The notes under the pieces: generated by a model
Database searches by the model: none
What the model saw: only the letters and a program-made list of their open reading frames with translations
Told to the model about the DNA's origin: nothing
From: Ophiura sarsii
Taxonomy: Eukaryota; Echinodermata; Ophiuroidea; Amphilepidida; Ophiuridae
NCBI GenBank assembly: GCA_035610835.1
Contig: CM069441.1
Coordinates: forward strand, 103,103,606 to 103,167,605
Direction of reading: 5' to 3'
Length of the DNA stretch: 64,000 nucleotides
In this document: positions 59,609 to 64,000 of the stretch, piece after piece
Layout of the letters: each line of letters opens with the position of its first letter
Position numbering within the stretch: the stretch's first letter is position 1
Made by a program: the position numbers and the translations under genes

Positions 59609-61850
59609 CACAAAAACAGGGCTGTCAACTTTTGGGCAGTTCCGTAGTTGCGGACGTACATTTCAGACACTTTGAGGGCTTGCAAAATCTTAAGTATACC
59701 AGTTGCTTGATTGTTAACACCTGGGTTTCAAGTATCTCTAGTAGGAGTATAAAACCTGAAAATTCCTTTGCTGTACCATTTTCGGTTAATGAGATATGGT
59801 GTGAAAACCCTCCGTTGCGGACGTACGCAGAGAAAGTGATTTTTTCAGTACACCTGTATTCCTATCAAAAGTTCTCTGAAGTGTTCAGGTCTGTAATGAA
59901 AACTAATATTGTTTTGTTTGTAAGAGGGACAAACCTAAAGAAAACAAACAGAGAAAATTATCAGAACCTTTATCTTTAAGTTAAAATTGACTGATGTTTA
60001 TCCGTTGCGGACGTACATATTATTAGTGTTGCGGACGTTAGACACGGTTCGACCGTGTCACACACGTATGGCCCGTGGCCCGTAAGCAAAACACTGTATA
60101 CGAAAACACGAACTAGATTTTACAATTTGAACTAACACATTTTCGTAATAAAACACAAGGAAACTAATGGATTATTAGCCATTTATTTAGACTATGTGCA
60201 TGAAAGTTCAAATAAAAAACAATGATTCCGTCCCTTATTACTGCTAATTAATATAATAATATGGAGTTTACCAGGCACTTCGATCGCTCGCGACTCGCGA
60301 GTGATACTAAAGCGCCATTGTTACAGCTAGTCTTATTCCCAATCATTTTTATTGCTCCTTTTCGTAACACTCAGCGGCATGAGAACAAGACTAGCATTAA
60401 TTTAAAAGTGACGTCATGATTATAATTGATAAATTCTCCGAATTGCGCAGAAAGCCGCCATTTTGTACACATTTTAAACCGACAGAAAAAATTCTGCGCA
60501 ACTACGTGTAAAGCAATGGGATTTTTAACTCTGGACGAAAGTGAATATGAACTGCCGATATTTAAGGATTTACCATACTTTGTTTTAGTTATTTGAAGAT
60601 GACACTCAATCTTTAGGTTTGGCTTTGATGGTACGTGATCAGAGATCAAGTAGGGAATCTTTTTGCGTAGCTCTTTTTGCTACATATTTGTGCATTAGTG
60701 TTCAAAAGTGTGTCGCATTTCGTGATGCTACATTGGTTAAATCGAACGCTGCGTGGTGGTATGCACTATGCCGGTTATTACGGGGCTTGGGCTCTACTGT
60801 GGGTTGGGTTTGGGAATTCACGGAGAGTGAGACTTACGGGATACGGGTACCCGTGACACGCACGTATAGAATGACCCGTGTCACGTAAGAGAAAAAACAC
60901 GGGATAACTCATACCTAGCGGACGTACATCTGTGAAAACAGATGTACATCCGCAACACTAACAAGAGACCATGTATTAAACATGTAAACAGATACAGAAC
61001 AAAATAAGTTTTAAACATTAAGTATGAATCATCAGCTTTAGAAAAATACATACTTCATTGGTATCCAACATTGCCAAAGTATTGAACAGAGTGGTTAAAA
61101 GTAGCAGCTTTTGGGAAGTGTACGTCCGCAACAGAAGGTACCAAATTTAATCCAAAAAGCATAATTCTTAAATATTTTGGTCATTTTAAGTAACTATTTT
61201 ATATGATACATAACACATGATCATTGTTGTATTGATTGTATCAATTTGTAATACTTGCCTTAGTTCATTCATGGAAATAATTGCACTTCCATGGTGCGAT
61301 TTCTACTAAAAAATGCCCGTACGTCCGCAACAACCTCAAAATCAGCCAAACCGGGAATGTTAGATCAAATTCCAAATTATATCATGAAACTACAACCCAT
61401 AACCTTTGATATGATACATAAATTAGGTTATATCGACGATTTTCAATTTTTTCAATTTGGGTTACCTAATTACGGAACTGCCCTTTTGGGATTTGCTGGG
61501 AGGGAGAGAAACAATATATTAAAAATATGATGGCCAACGTGTACAAGCAAAAAAATAGTGAAAGGTAGCCTCAATTTTTTGTGCAGTTACCTCGTGAATT
61601 TCAAGTACAGCAAATGAACATTGTGGGATCCTGAACGGGGCAATTTTGCCCTTTTGCGATCCCACAATGCAACAGAACTGAAAAGGATAATCAATGGGGT
61701 TTTTTTTATTCGCGATAAACCTTATTGATAATTTTTTGAGGCGGGAGATTTTATATGCTACTGCTAGGCGGGAGTGCGGGAGAAAGATTGCCTAGGCGGC
61801 CGGCGGGCTAGTGCATTTAGTGAGGGAGAGTTGACAGCCCTGCACAAAAA
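59609..61850. mobile_element. hAT-like non-autonomous element, 2.2 kb, with 8-bp target duplication
   Basis: cacaaaaa at 59609-59616 and 61843-61850 flanks 2,226 bp ending in cagggctgtcaact / agttgacagccctg. These are hAT-type hallmarks. The interior carries GTTGCGGACGTAC near the left end (59647, 59814, 60004, and 60028 with a changed end) and its complement toward the right (61120, 61319, partly 60915-60955). Frames inside (126 codons at 59599, 79 at 61291) match no transposase I know, so it depends on one elsewhere. Confidence 0.88.
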
Positions 61851-62082
61851 TCGCATTTGCGCAAGCTCCTGTCGCGATCAAAATCCAACACACAAGCAAT
61901 AGGCGAGTTTTATAAAGTGGACTGTCTGTTGTGTTGATATCATATCATCATGATCATGACTCATCTCAAATCTCATGTTTATGTTGATGGATGCTTCATT
62001 TTTATTTTATTTTCAATCCCGATTCCCGACTGCTGAGACTGCATTTCAAATTTTCAATGTCCAAATTAATTGTCGATAAAAC

Positions 62083-62405
62083 TTAAAGGGACACTAAGAG
62101 ATGTGTTGGAGGCAGCGCCCTCAATTATAATAAAAACTGAGATTAGTTTATTTTTATAATTGTATTACATGTAGGAACTTGCACCTACATGTATAAGGAT
62201 TAAGAAAAATCAGCTCTCTTTGACTTTGTACAAGAAAACGTCGATTCAAAAAATGCTGGTCCCGCAGGACCAGCATTTTACGTCCGACAGTATCCCCGTG
62301 CAGTACGCGTGATACATAACGTGAACCATATTTGCATAGAGGGCGTTTTTCAATAAATAGCGATGATATTGTTTTAATCTAGTTTTGCTGTGTTTTTTGT
62401 TAGTT
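62083..62405. mobile_element. TTAA MITE, truncated second copy
   Basis: Begins TTAA then agggacactaagagatgtg and matches the reverse complement of 20253-20647 for about 320 bp. The far end is missing. It includes the hairpin atgctggtcc / ggaccagcat around 62251-62278. Confidence 0.8.
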
Positions 62406-62999
62406 TTCTGCTTGCATAGAATATAATGATGATGCTACTACATGTAGTATCATATAAATACAATAGGTTGTTTGTCAGGAGGACATAATATGAGTTATGA
62501 CTAATTGATAGAGAATGAGGACTTCCTGGAATTGCATTATAAAGTACCCCTATGTTAGGGAGTCCGGCAGAATGGCGATTTCCGAAAACGTATCTGTTTT
62601 CATGGGAAAAGTACCTCTGAAAAAGTCACAATTTCTTTATATTTACCTTGTCAAAATAAGTTGAGAAATCACTTTTCCAGAAGAAAAAATATCAAATATT
62701 TCAAAAAGAATATGAAAAGTCACAAAAGAAACCATTAAAGTGTTGAAAATTTAAGTTTCTTGTCGGCGTATTTGAGGAGCGTATTTTTATGCTGCCGATT
62801 GCGACTCCATTTTGTCTTCTGCTACGGAATCGTCTGCTTCAAATGAGGGGGCGTGCTATACAGGATATGCAAGGAATTATGGGTAATGACACCAGTTTTG
62901 TAGAGAAAATTCGTATCTTTTCATCGATACCAAACTTGACTGAATTTGAGTAAGTAAAAGTTCATTTTTTTGCTGATTTGTGATGGCCTTGAAAAACGT

Positions 63000-63310
63000 C
63001 AACTTAGTGTTAGTTTTTTAATTCTCTTTCTAATTTCTTCCTTTTCATGTTCTTTTTTTCCTTTTTTCTTCCTTTATTCATTCTTTTCTCCTTTTTTCTT
63101 CCTTTATTCATTCTTTTTCTCCTTTTGTTCTTCCTTTATTCATTCTTTTCTCTTTTTCTTCTTTTATTCCCTTTCTTTTCTTTTCTCCTCTTTCTTCAAA
63201 AGCCCTTTTTTTTCTTCTTTTTTTTCGTCAAAAAAGGGCTAAAATCATCAAAAATTGTCTAAAAATAGGGGGGGGGGGGCGTTTATTAGAGGGGGGGCGT
63301 TAAATAGAGA
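63000..63310. repeat. Pyrimidine tract and G-run
   Basis: About 220 bp almost purely T and C, with a repeated ~33-bp unit (ttcctttattcattctttt). It is followed by ttttttcgtcaaaaaagggc and a run of 13 G near 63269-63281. The Phe/Ser-rich frames are artefacts. Confidence 0.85.
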
Positions 63311-64000
63311 AAACACGGTATATATAATTAAAATTGCCTTTCTAATGCATCTCCAATTTCAAATTTAAACCAATTTTTTAATAATAAGTGTTTCGCGACG
63401 GCAAATCGTCGCCTATTTCCTCAACCTTTTACGGCATGATTTTGACAGAATGAAAACGGGTGTCGGCCGAAGGTTAAATTAACATAACTCCGCCATACTA
63501 CAAGCTACAGAGGTGAAACAAGCACTGTTGAATTTCTTTTTGTGCTAGCTATCACGATAGCTAGCTCTTATAGCCTGAATTCAAAATCAATATTCCAAGT
63601 ACGCGTTATTTATAATGACTTCGAGTCACTTGGTTTAGGAAACCGTGACCAAATCGGTATAATTATCGAACGGGTCCAGCCAAATGACACTCTCATACGG
63701 GTATATTGGTTGATCGAGAAGTGTGACGCTTGGATGCTATTGTGTATTGCATCAGGGTCACTTACAAGCGCCGCCGATCTCTGTGTCCATGGCTTTGATT
63801 GGACGAGAGATGTGTTCAGTTGTTTAGCGCCCGGGGTGAAATTTTGAGACGTTGTCCGCAGTTGTTTGCCTAGCCTGTGTAAAGTATATTTACTCCGATA
63901 GGTAAACAAAGCGATAAATATCCACTAGCTTGTGGCAATGTAAAGAAATGGAGGGGGGAAGCAAACTGAGAATTTTAGGCAAATATAGAATAGATTAACG
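63311..64000. other. No gene recognised
   Basis: The expected CCT6 first exon (RTNLGPKGT region) is not seen here. The overlapping 101-codon plus and 99-codon minus frames at 63542-63909 match no family I know. Confidence 0.4.

Noticed and set aside
62970..63262. Phe/Ser-rich frames of 90 and 71 codons as membrane proteins
   Set aside because: They are translations of a simple pyrimidine tract.

Overview
This is a eukaryotic, intron-rich, AT-rich window from an animal nuclear genome. I could build two protein-coding genes, both conserved animal families, and both incomplete at the 5' end. The rest is almost entirely repeats and mobile-element remains. Organism: a metazoan, probably a marine invertebrate and perhaps a deuterostome such as an echinoderm, hemichordate or lancelet. 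That guess rests on the protein families, the mixture of MITEs, LINE fragments and tRNA-derived SINEs, and many AGGCCTA words. No rRNA, bacterial operon or CRISPR array is present.

Layout. (1) 1-10.4 kb: decayed tandem and dispersed duplications (modules A, B, C) with small hairpin MITEs and one hammerhead-ribozyme fold near 3.4 kb. (2) 10.4-20.8 kb: no gene recognised. It holds two arrays of a 20-bp satellite, a ~220-bp tandem repeat and a probable LINE tail. (3) 20.8-31.2 kb, plus strand: a matrix metalloproteinase gene, six exons, whose frames join into 411 residues from the catalytic domain through a four-blade hemopexin domain to an acidic tail. Its introns carry more 20-bp satellite, a three-deep nest of mobile elements, partial copies of its own active-site exon, a LINE fragment and a second hammerhead fold. 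(4) 31.2-44.1 kb: an intergenic repeat landscape with foldback elements, MITEs and a decayed transposon with a recognisable repeat-associated protein. (5) 44.15-54.14 kb, minus strand: the gene for CCT subunit zeta (CCT6/TCP-1 zeta). Eleven exons give 485 residues; with the 46 N-terminal residues expected upstream the total equals the usual 531. One of its introns carries a near-exact 938-bp triplication that also triplicates a 3' splice site. (6) 54.2-64 kb: a LINE fragment, tRNA-like SINE heads, two hAT-like non-autonomous elements with 8-bp target duplications, a TTAA MITE and a long pyrimidine tract.

The two genes are functionally unrelated: a probably secreted protease and a cytosolic chaperonin subunit. 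They are transcribed toward each other, tail to tail. No new gene system was seen. The most notable signals are the paired hammerhead ribozymes, the triplicated splice acceptor, the duplicated active-site exon pieces, and the 2.2-kb hAT-like element with mirrored GTTGCGGACGTAC motifs.
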